A DNA stretch of 64,000 nt from Niastella caeni (lineage in GTDB: Bacteria; Bacteroidota; Bacteroidia; Chitinophagales; Chitinophagaceae): positions 186,001-250,000 of the forward strand of contig NZ_STFF01000005.1 of NCBI RefSeq assembly GCF_004834005.1. The letters run 5' to 3'. Shown piece after piece: positions 25,376 to 34,349 of this stretch (positions are counted from its first letter, which is position 1; each line of letters begins with the position of its first letter). The position numbers and the translations under genes were made by a program. Under the pieces are notes generated by a model. That model worked only from the letters and a program-made list of their open reading frames with translations. It was not told the DNA's origin and searched no databases.

Positions 25376-26872
25376 ATGAGTGAACTGAAAGTCCTGAATT
25401 CATATACGAGGCAGAAAGAAGTATTTACGTCTATTACACCCGGCCATGTGGGGTTGTATGTGTGCGGACCTACCGTAAGCGGCGAAAGCCACCTCGGGCA
25501 TGCACGACCGTATGTTACGTTCGATGTAATTTACCGGTACCTGATGCATTTGGGTTATAAAGTGCGGTATGTGCGCAATATTACCGATGCCGGTCACTTT
25601 GAAGAAGAAGGGCGGGAAGCAGAAGATAAAATTGCCAAAAAAGCCGTGCTGGAAAAACTGGAACCCATGGAGCTGGTGCAAAAATATACCAACCTGTTTC
25701 ACTGGGGTATGAAGCAGCTCAATAACCTTGATCCCAGTATTGAGCCTACCGCAACCGGGCATATAGTAGAGCAGATAGAAATGATAAAAAAGATCATAGA
25801 GGAAGGATATGCCTATGAGATGAATGGTTCTGTTTATTTTGATGTGAAAAAGTATGCGGAAAATTATCCATATGGTAAGCTCAGCGGACGCGTAATGGAT
25901 GATCTGTTAGAGACTACCCGCGAACTGGAAGGACAGGAAGAAAAAAGAAATAAGCAGGATTTCGCATTGTGGAAGGCCGCGCCCGACGAGCATATTATGC
26001 GTTGGGTTAGCCCCTGGGGCGAAGGCTTCCCCGGCTGGCATATTGAGTGCTCGGCTATGAGCAACAAATACCTGGGTAGCGAATTTGATATCCATGGCGG
26101 TGGTATGGACCTGCAGTTTCCGCATCATGAAAGTGAAATTGCCCAAAGCACCATCTGCAATAAACATGTGCCTGCCCGTTACTGGCTGCACAATAACATG
26201 ATCACTATTAATGGCCGCAAAATGGGTAAGAGCTATAATAATGTGATCAAGTTAACAGAACTGTTCAGTGGCGACCATCCGTTGCTTGAAAAGGCTTATA
26301 CAGGGCAAACCATTCGATTTTTTATTTTACAAACTCATTATCGCAGCACGCTCGATTTCAGCAACGAGGCATTGCAGGCATCTGAAAAAGGATTAAAGCG
26401 GTTGTGGGAAGCGTATGAAGTGTTGCAGAAGCTGGAAGTAAGTGGGTTGAAGTCAGCACCCGGTAACCCGGAACTGGATGAGAAGATAAAAAAGCTGCTG
26501 CTGGAGCTGGATGATTTCATGAATGATGATTTCAATACAGCCAAAGTGCTGGCCAATATGTTTGAATTAGTTCCTGTGATCAATTCAATAAAGGACAAAC
26601 ACATTGCATCAGATGCGCTCAGCGCCGGCACTATGAAATTGTTCCAGGATTATTTCAAACAATATGTGGAGGGCATACTCGGGCTGAAAGGCGATGTAGA
26701 AAAGGAAGATGGAAAACTGGAAGGTGTTATTGGATTGTTGATTGAAATAAGAAAAGAGGCCAAGGCAAGAAAAGATTACGCAACATCAGATAAGATCCGC
26801 CAGCAATTACAACAACTGGGTATTTTGTTGAAGGATGAAAAAGATGGGGGAATAAGTTATTCGTTTGCTTAG
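25376..26872 (+). CDS. cysS: Cysteinyl-tRNA synthetase
   Basis: 498 residues, full length for CysRS, a class I aminoacyl-tRNA synthetase that charges tRNA-Cys. The HIGH motif appears as HLGHARP, the KMSKS motif as KMGKS, and zinc ligands lie in YVCGPTV, WHIECSAMS and HHESE. The DALR-type helical domain and a short C-terminal domain (RKEAKARKDYATSDKIRQQL) complete it. The gene stands alone, with its own promoter, and ends in a heptameric repeat that forms a terminator-like hairpin. Confidence 0.97.
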   Translation: MSELKVLNSYTRQKEVFTSITPGHVGLYVCGPTVSGESHLGHARPYVTFDVIYRYLMHLGYKVRYVRNITDAGHFEEEGREAEDKIAKKAVLEKLEPMELVQKYTNLFHWGMKQLNNLDPSIEPTATGHIVEQIEMIKKIIEEGYAYEMNGSVYFDVKKYAENYPYGKLSGRVMDDLLETTRELEGQEEKRNKQDFALWKAAPDEHIMRWVSPWGEGFPGWHIECSAMSNKYLGSEFDIHGGGMDLQFPHHESEIAQSTICNKHVPARYWLHNNMITINGRKMGKSYNNVIKLTELFSGDHPLLEKAYTGQTIRFFILQTHYRSTLDFSNEALQASEKGLKRLWEAYEVLQKLEVSGLKSAPGNPELDEKIKKLLLELDDFMNDDFNTAKVLANMFELVPVINSIKDKHIASDALSAGTMKLFQDYFKQYVEGILGLKGDVEKEDGKLEGVIGLLIEIRKEAKARKDYATSDKIRQQLQQLGILLKDEKDGGISYSFA

Positions 26873-26881
26873 AATACGCTT

Positions 26882-26940
26882 CAAGCCTCAAGCTGCAAGC
26901 TTCAAGCAAAACTACTTGAGGTTTGCAGCTTTTATTTTTA
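26882..26940 (+). terminator. Terminator built from heptameric repeat (CAAGCnn) after cysS
   Basis: Units CAAGCCT, CAAGCTG, CAAGCTT, CAAGCAA at 26882-26909 form the left arm; AAGCTGCAAGCTTCAAG (26890-26906) pairs with CTTGAGGTTTGCAGCTT (26915-26931) with two mismatches, followed by TTTATTTTTA. The tandem word and the terminator are one and the same sequence. Confidence 0.7.
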
Positions 26941-27006
26941 TAGGGAAGAGTAAAGAAGCTGTAATGCATTCAGGTTTATGGTTGCTGCCATATTTTGTAT
27001 TGCTTG

Positions 27007-27076
27007 TAGCTTGCGCCGTGTAGCTTGTAGCTGTTGTGCTTTTAGCTTTCGGCTTTCAGCTTTCGGCTTGCTCTTA
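27007..27076. repeat. Ten-unit heptameric array (TAGCTTG / TCGGCTT) running into the mnmD coding end
   Basis: Ten consecutive 7-bp units can be read: TAGCTTG, CGCCGTG, TAGCTTG, TAGCTGT, TGTGCTT, TTAGCTT, TCGGCTT, TCAGCTT, TCGGCTT, GCTCTTA. The mnmD stop codon (minus strand) is formed at 27042-27044 inside the sixth unit, so the last four to five units encode the protein's C-terminus. Confidence 0.75.
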
Positions 27077-27734
27077 GCATTTCTCTCTTCCACCGTGGTC
27101 CAGGTATTTTCTCCACGCTGAACCCGGCAGCGAGCATGGCGCGGCGTACATCTCCCTTACTGCAATACGTTACCAGGATGCCATCGGGCGACAGCATGTT
27201 CAGTAATTGCTCAAATACTTCCTGCGTCCATAGTTCAGGTTGCGCAGCCGGGGCAAAGGCATCGTAATAAATAATGTCTATTGGTTCACCCGGTGAATAG
27301 TTGGCCAGCAACGATTTCACCTTCTTAAATGAGAAGAAATTGGAAATGGCCTGGGTATTGTTCCATTCACCGGAATGTAATGATTCAAATATTGGTTGCC
27401 AGAAGGGTTGTTGCAGTGCTTCGCAATAATTCAATTGTTCGGTGATGGAATGTTCCAGCGGGAATGCTTCCACCGTTTCATACATTACTTTCCGTTGCAA
27501 CCGTTTTGCTTCCAATATCGTAAGTAAAGCATTAAGCCCTGTTCCAAAGCCCATTTCAAATACCACACACCGGCTGGCAGCGGTATGCTGGCCAAACCAG
27601 TAACGCAAACCGGCTTCAATAAATACATGCATCGATTCCTGTATAGCGCCATGCACCGAGTGATAAGATACTTCCCACTCCGGTATGGCAACCGAATGCG
27701 AACCATCTTTCGTAACGATCAAATTTCGTTGCAT
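27042..27734 (-). CDS. mnmD: tRNA 5-methylaminomethyl-2-thiouridine methyltransferase (MnmD-type, MnmC methyltransferase domain)
   Basis: 230 residues from the ATG at 27734. A longer frame to 27959 overlaps the divergent glycosylase gene and its first 75 residues look non-coding, so it is rejected. Motifs: VVFEMGFGTGLNALLTIL (SAM loop), YETVEAFPLE, DIIYYDAFAPAAQPELW and GILVTYCSKGDVRRAMLAAGF, all characteristic of the methyltransferase half of MnmC, which makes mnm5(s2)U34 in tRNA. No FAD-oxidase half is fused, as in MnmD. The C-terminal ASRKLKAES is encoded by a heptameric repeat. A -7 box (TAATTTTG, 27740-27747) lies 5 nt before the ATG. Confidence 0.88.
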   Translation of the reverse strand: MQRNLIVTKDGSHSVAIPEWEVSYHSVHGAIQESMHVFIEAGLRYWFGQHTAASRCVVFEMGFGTGLNALLTILEAKRLQRKVMYETVEAFPLEHSITEQLNYCEALQQPFWQPIFESLHSGEWNNTQAISNFFSFKKVKSLLANYSPGEPIDIIYYDAFAPAAQPELWTQEVFEQLLNMLSPDGILVTYCSKGDVRRAMLAAGFSVEKIPGPRWKREMLRASRKLKAES

Positions 27735-27739
27735 GGGTA

Positions 27740-27747
27740 CAAAATTA
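27740..27747 (-). promoter_or_regulatory. TAnnTTTG -7 box abutting the mnmD start codon
   Basis: Minus-strand TAATTTTG is an exact consensus match with only 5 nt before the ATG at 27734, predicting a leaderless transcript. Confidence 0.5.
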
Positions 27748-27807
27748 ACGGCTATATTGCAAAGTAGCCCAAGTAGGTGACAACTTTCATACAAACTAAT
27801 AATACCT

Positions 27808-28419
27808 ATGGCCATGTATACCTTACACCTTTCCAAAGACAAAAAAATAAAAAAGCTTATTGAGCAGAATGGCGAGTTCACCTTAACCAAACAGAAGAAT
27901 GTGTGCACCTGGCTCTGTGCCTCTATTTTAAGCCAGCAGCTTTCTACCAAAGTGGCCAAAGTAATTCATCAGCGATTTTTGAATTTGTATGAAGGCAAGG
28001 AACCAACACCTGAACAGATTATAGCTACCGCGCCGGAAACCTTACGTGCTATTGGTTTATCAAACGCCAAAACAAGCTATGTGCAGAACGTGGCGCGGTT
28101 TACCCTGGAGCAGGGCATGGACCACCGTAAACTGCATAAAATGAGCGATGAAGAAGTGATTGAATACCTGACCCAGATAAAAGGTGTAGGACGCTGGACG
28201 GTAGAAATGCTGTTAATGTTTGCGTTAGGCCGCGAAGACGTGTTTGCCATCGATGACCTTGGCATTCAGAATGCCATGATCGCTTTATACAAACTCGACC
28301 GCACCGATAAAAAGCAATTCCGCGAAGAAATGCTGCGCATTTCAAAAAAATGGAGCCCTTACCGCACCTATGCCTGCATGTATCTATGGCGCTGGAAAGA
28401 TAATATACCAGTGAAGTAA
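27808..28419 (+). CDS. DNA-3-methyladenine glycosylase II (AlkA-like, HhH-GPD family)
   Basis: 203 residues of the HhH-GPD superfamily. The helix-hairpin-helix LTQIKGVGRWTVEMLLMFAL is followed by the catalytic aspartate in FAIDDLGIQNAM, and the ILSQQLSTKVAKVI helix is typical of AlkA-like enzymes. Such glycosylases excise alkylated purines to start base-excision repair. It lacks the N-terminal AlkA domain and has no C-terminal FeS cysteines, unlike Nth/MutY. Divergent from mnmD by 73 bp. It marks the left border of the defence island. Confidence 0.88.
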   Translation: MAMYTLHLSKDKKIKKLIEQNGEFTLTKQKNVCTWLCASILSQQLSTKVAKVIHQRFLNLYEGKEPTPEQIIATAPETLRAIGLSNAKTSYVQNVARFTLEQGMDHRKLHKMSDEEVIEYLTQIKGVGRWTVEMLLMFALGREDVFAIDDLGIQNAMIALYKLDRTDKKQFREEMLRISKKWSPYRTYACMYLWRWKDNIPVK

Positions 28420-28450
28420 ATATCAAATCATAAGAGCTCAAACGCAAATT

Positions 28451-28490
28451 ATAAATCCCCAAATCTCGAAATCCCCAAATCCCAAATCTA
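28451..28490. repeat. Heptameric-like repeat (CCCAAAT word) at the jetC 3' end
   Basis: Repeated copies of CCCAAAT/CAAATCT/CGAAATC with 7- to 8-bp spacing fill the gap between the glycosylase stop and the jetC stop. No clear complementary arm. Confidence 0.55.
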
Positions 28491-31400
28491 CTGCAACACG
28501 GCATTTACTTCCTCAACCCTTTCTTTTAATTGCTTAATGGTCATATTGTATAACACGCTATGGCGGTTGTTTACCCGCTGCACCAGGTGCACGTGGGCAA
28601 TAAAATTCTGCACGATCGCTATTTTATCACTGGGGGTTACTACAAGCAGTTGCAGGTGAAGCTGCTTACACAACTCCATCAGGTAAGTTGCTTTTTCTTC
28701 GTCCTGGTTACTGAAGCTTTCATCCACCGCAATAAAGCGCAGGCTCCTGCTGTTCTTTCCTTCGCGCGTAATACCAAACTGGTAGGCGATGGCGCTACAT
28801 AAAATTGTATACGTTAACTGCGCTTTTTCTCCGCCCGACAATTGTCCCATTTGCCGGTATGTTTTCTTAAGCTCATCGGTGTTGCGGAATTTTTCATCGG
28901 CCCAGAATTCAAACCAGTTGCGCACGTCCATTACCTTGTTGCGGTAATTTTCATTTTTATCCAACTCATCGATCAACGGTTGTACTTTCTGGGTAAAATG
29001 GCGCGATTTCTCTTCAAAGCTGCTCTGTTGCCAATTGGCTGCCTGTGGAAGCGCATCCAGCAAACGGCCTCTGAATTCTTTGATATCCGTTCCTGAAGGC
29101 ACGGGTCTTTTTCCTAATTGAATATAAGTATCGGGCAGGCGGTTAAAATTGATACCGCTCAATGATTGATTTAACCGGTGCACGCTGTTATTGATATCGC
29201 GTTCCCATTTTTCCATTTCTTCATTCAGGCCACCGATCTTATAAGTAATTGTATCGTTGATGTAACTCTCAAAATCGCGTTTGTATTTTGGCAGGTTCTC
29301 ATGCACAAGTTTCCCCAACCAATCAATGTATTCATTGGCGTAGGCGGCATCTTCGGGCAGGTGTTGCACATCGCCGTCCCACTCGGGGGAGAACTTGCTT
29401 TTTAATTCGGAAGATGGGTTTTTGATGCGGTTGATGCATTTGTTCAACTGCGTTTCCTCTCTATGCAATTCATCTTTCTGCTTTTCATGTAAACGCATTT
29501 TCCCCAGCTTCAGTTCTTCGTATACTTCTTCAATGTTCTCAAGAGTTATATTCGATAGCAGCGTGGCTTGTTGTTGCTGGAATTGTAACAGCCCGTCTTT
29601 ATCAGTTTCATTAATATGTTGCAACAGTGGTTGCAATGCTTCCTGTTGCTGTTCGTGGTGCTGAATACGGTCTTTGAGCCGGGTTTCATCAATCAATAGC
29701 TGACCGCGTTGGTTTTCCGCCTCGTCTTTTTTCTGTTGTATATCTATTAATTGCGCTTTTAAATTATCCAGCTCTTTATTAGCCTTTCGCAATCCGTTTA
29801 TCTGTTCCTGAATTTTATGAATGGAACGTTGAATGCCGGCTATATCCAAAGCGGCATATCCTTTATGTTCCTGGATGCGGGTCACCGCATAGAACTGTTT
29901 TTGCAGCCTGTCGGTTTTGTTTTTACATTTCTCCAGCGTTTCATTAGCTTTCACTGCCTGGTCGGCCAACTGGTTTCTTTTCTTTATCAGGAATTCTTTT
30001 TTCTTCTCATTGTTCCAGCCCATTACATATTTGCCGGGGTCGTTCTTGCCGGTTCGGTCGTCTTTTTCGTGGCGTGACTTGTTTTTGATCAGTCCGTTTA
30101 TGGTAATGGCTTTGTCGTACCGGTCAATGGTCTTTTCATCATTGATACAAACGTGATCAAAAAACGCGATAACCTGCTGTTCTACCCACTTGCTTAATTT
30201 GTTTTCTGGATGAAACTCCAGCTTTTCGTACACGGTATCCCTTTCCGGATTTTGTATGAGAGGATTATCTGTTACGTGTTCATACACCAACCGCATGCCC
30301 AGGTTGTTGTTGTTTACATACTTGTTTACTTTTTTGTAGTGTTTATCAGGCACCAGCAATCGAAGCGAGAAAGCGCGCAGCAGTTTCTCGAGGGCCGGCT
30401 GCCATTCGATAGATTCAGTTCGTACCTGCATTAATTCACCACAATAAGGAAGGTCATTTTGATCGAGGTTCAATGCGTCGCACAACTGTTTGCGCACACT
30501 GATGAGGTTGGCGGGTATGTTATTTTTACTTTGTAATAAATTATTCAGTTCGCCTTCCACCTTTTTCTTCTCAGCATCCCATTTCTCTTTGTTGCGTTTG
30601 GCCCCATATTCATCCTCTTCATTAAGCCGTTGTTTGGTATCCAACTCCAGCTTTTTTCTATTTACATCCTTTATGATCCGATGGTAGCCTGATTCATCTG
30701 CAGGCTGCTTTTCATCTATATGCAATTCCTCGCACCAACTGGAAAATAGCGCCAGATTCTCTGTTGCTTCGTGTTTTTTGAGTTCCAGGTCCTGTGCATC
30801 CTTTTCAAGCTGTTGCATGCGCTGGCCAGCCTTATTCTGATCGATCTGGTTTTTGATTACCCGTTCTTCCTCCTGCAACTGATCGTAGGTTAATTTTACA
30901 ACCTGCTGCTTTTGTTGAATGTCTTTAATGGTTGCATGGCTTTCTTCAATAGCCTGGTGTAATAATTCATTGCGCGTAAAGCTGTTCCAGATCCTGGCCG
31001 TTTGCAACAATTGTTCTGTTACCTCAATGTCGTTCTTTAATGTATTATAGGCTTTGAAATGTTGCTCTACAGGGGTAAGTAATTTTATCTGCTCTTCTGC
31101 TTTTTCAATATTTCGTTGGGCATCGAGCAAGGTGGCCAGGTGTTTTTTCAGGTCCTGGAACGACTCCTCCATATTCCGTGGTTCCAGCATGTGCGTGCGG
31201 ATAAACTCATCGAGGTTGCCAAGTACTTTAATACCAACGGTTTGGTTAAACAACTGCAAGGCCTGTACGCTTTGCATGCCCAATACATGCACCAGTTGTT
31301 GGGCATATTTGCTGGCAGCATCAAACCATTCTATTTGTTTACGGCTGCCTTTATTATAACGTTGGTCGAGCGACTTCTTCCATTGACCATTCAGGTCGAA

Positions 31401-31895
31401 TGGCTTGAAATCTTCATCAATACGCAAGGGTTTATGGGCAATGCCGAAAAGCCTTTTCATATCACCGTTAGAAAAATACCGCACCTGGAAAAGTGTGACC
31501 GTTTGTTCGGCTTCATTGGCGAAGTGAGCGAGTAGAATGCTGTAGGCCTCGTCCTTATTTTCGCGCAGGTACAAGGTCTTTAATGAACCGGTGCTTTCGC
31601 TGTTCATGGAACCATAACCACCCATTACATAAGTTTCTTCTGTACGATCGCCTTTCTTTTCACTACCGCTACTTTGGTTGTAGAAGCGGTATCTTTTTTC
31701 CGGAACGATGAGGGTAAGCAGCGCATCAACAAAGGTGGTTTTACCACTGCCGTTGGCGCCGGTCAATAAACTGGTTTCACCCATTGGCCTGATGCTATGC
31801 ACCACATCATCAAAGGTACCCCAGTTAAATATCTCCATGTATTGTAACCGAAATCCGCTCTTTTGACTATCAGTACTAAAAACGCTTAACTGCAT
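28488..31895 (-). CDS. jetC: SMC-like ATPase of a Wadjet/MksBEF-type system (JetC/MksB)
   Basis: 1135 residues. An N-terminal ABC-type ATPase half has Walker A GANGSGKTT (residues 46-54) in the diagnostic context SLLTGANGSGKTTFVDALLTL, then RFYNQSSGSEKKGDRTEETYV. Long coiled coils follow (~250-480 and ~640-850) around a hinge-like region. The C-terminal half has signature GQLSGGEKAQLTYTIL (~1015-1030) and Walker B LRFIAVDESFSNQDEEKA (~1050-1067). JetC is the motor of Wadjet, which extrudes DNA loops and detects small circular plasmids; MksB is the condensin relative. It is last in a jetA-jetB-jetC operon, 62 bp after jetB. The nuclease gene jetD that normally follows is absent. Confidence 0.9.
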   Translation of the reverse strand: MQLSVFSTDSQKSGFRLQYMEIFNWGTFDDVVHSIRPMGETSLLTGANGSGKTTFVDALLTLIVPEKRYRFYNQSSGSEKKGDRTEETYVMGGYGSMNSESTGSLKTLYLRENKDEAYSILLAHFANEAEQTVTLFQVRYFSNGDMKRLFGIAHKPLRIDEDFKPFDLNGQWKKSLDQRYNKGSRKQIEWFDAASKYAQQLVHVLGMQSVQALQLFNQTVGIKVLGNLDEFIRTHMLEPRNMEESFQDLKKHLATLLDAQRNIEKAEEQIKLLTPVEQHFKAYNTLKNDIEVTEQLLQTARIWNSFTRNELLHQAIEESHATIKDIQQKQQVVKLTYDQLQEEERVIKNQIDQNKAGQRMQQLEKDAQDLELKKHEATENLALFSSWCEELHIDEKQPADESGYHRIIKDVNRKKLELDTKQRLNEEDEYGAKRNKEKWDAEKKKVEGELNNLLQSKNNIPANLISVRKQLCDALNLDQNDLPYCGELMQVRTESIEWQPALEKLLRAFSLRLLVPDKHYKKVNKYVNNNNLGMRLVYEHVTDNPLIQNPERDTVYEKLEFHPENKLSKWVEQQVIAFFDHVCINDEKTIDRYDKAITINGLIKNKSRHEKDDRTGKNDPGKYVMGWNNEKKKEFLIKKRNQLADQAVKANETLEKCKNKTDRLQKQFYAVTRIQEHKGYAALDIAGIQRSIHKIQEQINGLRKANKELDNLKAQLIDIQQKKDEAENQRGQLLIDETRLKDRIQHHEQQQEALQPLLQHINETDKDGLLQFQQQQATLLSNITLENIEEVYEELKLGKMRLHEKQKDELHREETQLNKCINRIKNPSSELKSKFSPEWDGDVQHLPEDAAYANEYIDWLGKLVHENLPKYKRDFESYINDTITYKIGGLNEEMEKWERDINNSVHRLNQSLSGINFNRLPDTYIQLGKRPVPSGTDIKEFRGRLLDALPQAANWQQSSFEEKSRHFTQKVQPLIDELDKNENYRNKVMDVRNWFEFWADEKFRNTDELKKTYRQMGQLSGGEKAQLTYTILCSAIAYQFGITREGKNSRSLRFIAVDESFSNQDEEKATYLMELCKQLHLQLLVVTPSDKIAIVQNFIAHVHLVQRVNNRHSVLYNMTIKQLKERVEEVNAVLQ

Positions 31896-31907
31896 AATGT
31901 TTTGTTG

Positions 31908-31978
31908 AAGGTTTAAGGTTTAAAGTATAAGGTTGCCCGAATATTGAGGTATTCGCTTTATACTTTCTGTTCTTCCGG
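31908..31978. repeat. Heptameric repeat and hairpin in the jetB-jetC gap
   Basis: Units AAGGTTT, AAGGTTT, AAAGTAT, AAGGTTG step by 7 bp (about 31909-31936); AAAGTATAA pairs with TTATACTTT that overlaps the jetB stop. An intercistronic hairpin could tune the ratio of JetB to JetC. Confidence 0.55.
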
Positions 31979-32581
31979 CTGCACACTTTCATTCAATTCC
32001 TTTGTTTCCCTGATTCGTTGCAACTGCTGATAGAAGTGGTCCAGTTCTTCACTGCCCACTTTGGCTTTAATGATCTTCTTTATGCGAAACTTTTGCTCAT
32101 CGGCCAGATCATGATTTTCCGTTTTATCGAGGAAACCATTTTCCTCAGCCTTATCAATAAGCCTGTCTATATCTTTAAGGAATTTAACGCGACTGGCATT
32201 TTCTTTAAAGAACAGTTCGGCATATTCCTTTATTTCACGGCGTTTTTTTATCAGTTCGCGGTTGGTTGCTTCTCCTACTTCAAATTCAGCCATCATTTCA
32301 CGTAACAGCACCAGCATAACGCTTTCTTCATAAGTAAGCGACCGTCTTTGTATCCAGGTTACCGGATTATCTTCTTCCTCTGTTTGCAGATGTTTTACAT
32401 AAGCATAGCCATCCTGTTCATCGAGCACCAGGGTTAAGCCCAGTTGTTGTAGAAAAGTGGTAAGCTCCACTTTATATTGAATCAGCTTTTCCCAGGTGCT
32501 TTTTTCAACATATTCAACAGGGCCTTTCAGCAATTTTATAAATACAGTTGTATATGGTAATATTTTTTGCTGGGTGTTCAT
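31958..32581 (-). CDS. jetB: Wadjet/MksE-like kite subunit (JetB, DUF4194)
   Basis: 207 residues matching the DUF4194 pattern: LLKGPVEYVEKSTWEKLIQY, VLDEQDGYAYVKHL, RRSLTYEESVMLVLLREMMAEFE, and the C-terminal KTENHDLADEQKFRIKKIIKAKVGSEELDHFYQQL. It is the winged-helix kite protein that bridges the SMC head and the kleisin JetA. It starts 5 nt after the jetA stop, so the two are translationally close. Function is by homology to the known JetABC and MksBEF complexes. Confidence 0.88.
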   Translation of the reverse strand: MNTQQKILPYTTVFIKLLKGPVEYVEKSTWEKLIQYKVELTTFLQQLGLTLVLDEQDGYAYVKHLQTEEEDNPVTWIQRRSLTYEESVMLVLLREMMAEFEVGEATNRELIKKRREIKEYAELFFKENASRVKFLKDIDRLIDKAEENGFLDKTENHDLADEQKFRIKKIIKAKVGSEELDHFYQQLQRIRETKELNESVQPEEQKV

Positions 32582-32586
32582 GTTAG

Positions 32587-34050
32587 TTATTTACTGAATA
32601 ATAGATAAGGAACTTCTACAAATTTTGTAGCAGCTTCATTTAACGGAATATGTTCGCTGGTATTATGGATCACTTGTACGCGGCTTGCTTTATCGCGTAA
32701 AAACCCAAAATAGCTTACTATTTCAGCAATGCCATTCTCGAGCGGTTGTTTTTCCAGCACTTCTTTCAGGGTGGCCGTTTGTTTTTCTTTTAATGTGTCT
32801 TCTACTTTCTGCCATAATCTTTTTTTATCGATATGAGTGGTGTTAACCATTCGGCTGAATCTTTCCGGATCAGCAATTTTTTCACTGGCAGCTACGGGTT
32901 GTTTTACCGATACGGTTGCTTTCTTTTGTTCGAACAGCAACTTGCGCTCCATCTGCATTTTTATTTCCACGCCTTCATCCAAAGTAATGCCACCCTTTAC
33001 CTCGTCTTCCATAAGGTCAAAGATCAATTCCTTGATGTTGCCTATCTGTTGACGTAACCGCTTGTGCCGGGCAATTTCTTTTTCAGAAATAATACGGCTG
33101 AGCTTTTCGGCCATTTTATCATTGGCATCGTATACCGTTTTACCTTGCTCTAACAACAAAGATTTGATGTTCTGCAGAAAATTGTCATCGGCTTCTATAC
33201 CGCGGTCTTTTAATAGATAAAGTAGTTGTTCCGTTAATTCTTTCCAGTCTTGCTGACCGGCACGGGAGATCAAAAAATCCCAGAAGGCATAAAAGCTTTT
33301 TCCCTGGTTACTATTGCGCAATGCATCATAGGCGGCAAACGCAAAACCAACAATGGCGCCTTTGTTCTGTTCAGCCTTTGTATGCTGCTCAACAATGGCG
33401 CGGTGTATTTGCTTGAAGTTGTCTTCTACTTCCCTGAAATCGCTGATCAGTTCATAACACAGCCGGGTAAACAATTCCAACCGCTCCTGAACCTGTGCGT
33501 TACTGTAGTTATCGGGCGCCACACCAAGCTCTATTGCTTTGATCTCTTTATCAATTTCTGCACGACGGTCCTTTAGCATTTGTAACCGCTTGGGCCGGTC
33601 ATCTTCTGTTTTTTCAACAATATCCTGAAGTGAGTTGAACAATAATTTAAACCGGCTTTCCGTTCCTACGTGATTGCGTGCCTGTAGTGTAAGCAGCCAT
33701 TGAAATACTTTTTCGGTATGCGCGCTTAACTGGTATTGTACATTGCCTTCAGCATCCTGCAGGTCTTGCAAAATTCTTTTTTGCACCCAGCTTAAAATGT
33801 ATTTACGGCTGCGGGTTTCTTCATCTTCCCCGAAAATGATTTTGGCTTCTTCAAAATCTTCTGTCCCATCTTCCTGGTGCGACAAGGTTTCTGTTAATAA
33901 TTGTATTAACGTGTCTTCGTGAATAACAAACCTGTTCTCTTCCTTATATACATGATATAAAAAGGGTAAATACCAGCGGGCGCTGCGTGAGCGAAGCATT
34001 TGTACGGCAGGACTGGCAGTCAATAAAAACAATAAGTCTTCCTGTTTCAT
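32587..34050 (-). CDS. jetA: Wadjet/MksF-like kleisin subunit (JetA, DUF3375)
   Basis: 487 residues from the ATG at 34050, chosen because the conserved DUF3375 opening (DLLFLLTASPAVQMLRSRSARWYLPFLYHVY) begins there; an in-frame TTG at 34113 would add 21 residues. The protein is mostly helical, with the typical mid-region RLELFTRLCYELISDFREVEDNFK and a C-terminal winged-helix-like part (VSYFGFLRDKASRVQVIHNTSEHIPLNE). JetA is the kleisin that closes the SMC ring. First gene of the operon; its start faces the retron gene start 300 bp away. DUF3375 plus DUF4194 indicate Wadjet type II or the related MksFEB. Confidence 0.88.
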   Translation of the reverse strand: MKQEDLLFLLTASPAVQMLRSRSARWYLPFLYHVYKEENRFVIHEDTLIQLLTETLSHQEDGTEDFEEAKIIFGEDEETRSRKYILSWVQKRILQDLQDAEGNVQYQLSAHTEKVFQWLLTLQARNHVGTESRFKLLFNSLQDIVEKTEDDRPKRLQMLKDRRAEIDKEIKAIELGVAPDNYSNAQVQERLELFTRLCYELISDFREVEDNFKQIHRAIVEQHTKAEQNKGAIVGFAFAAYDALRNSNQGKSFYAFWDFLISRAGQQDWKELTEQLLYLLKDRGIEADDNFLQNIKSLLLEQGKTVYDANDKMAEKLSRIISEKEIARHKRLRQQIGNIKELIFDLMEDEVKGGITLDEGVEIKMQMERKLLFEQKKATVSVKQPVAASEKIADPERFSRMVNTTHIDKKRLWQKVEDTLKEKQTATLKEVLEKQPLENGIAEIVSYFGFLRDKASRVQVIHNTSEHIPLNEAATKFVEVPYLLFSK

Positions 34051-34349
34051 GTTCACAATCGCTGTACTGGTTTTCAGGTAATACAGAAGGTCTAAAATAG
34101 GCCAATTATCCAAATTCCCTCATGCAATATCTCCCCGTATTGTGCATAAATTCTTCCGTTATACCATGGTTATTTGTGTATTCGTTTTACCCATTTACAT
34201 GAGCCATTGTGAAATCGTGACATTCTTCCTCCTGGAAATAAAATTTTCATTGCTATATTCACTTGCCATTTAACACATTAAAAATAATCGGGGTTGGTTT
34301 TATCAAATGTTTTTTTCTATCTTACCTGCCTCTAATTTGTAGCTTATCC

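Noticed and set aside
27735..27959. Long N-terminal extension of MnmD
   Set aside because: Overlaps the divergent glycosylase gene and lacks family similarity; the ATG at 27734 matches known MnmD/MnmC starts and has a promoter box next to it.
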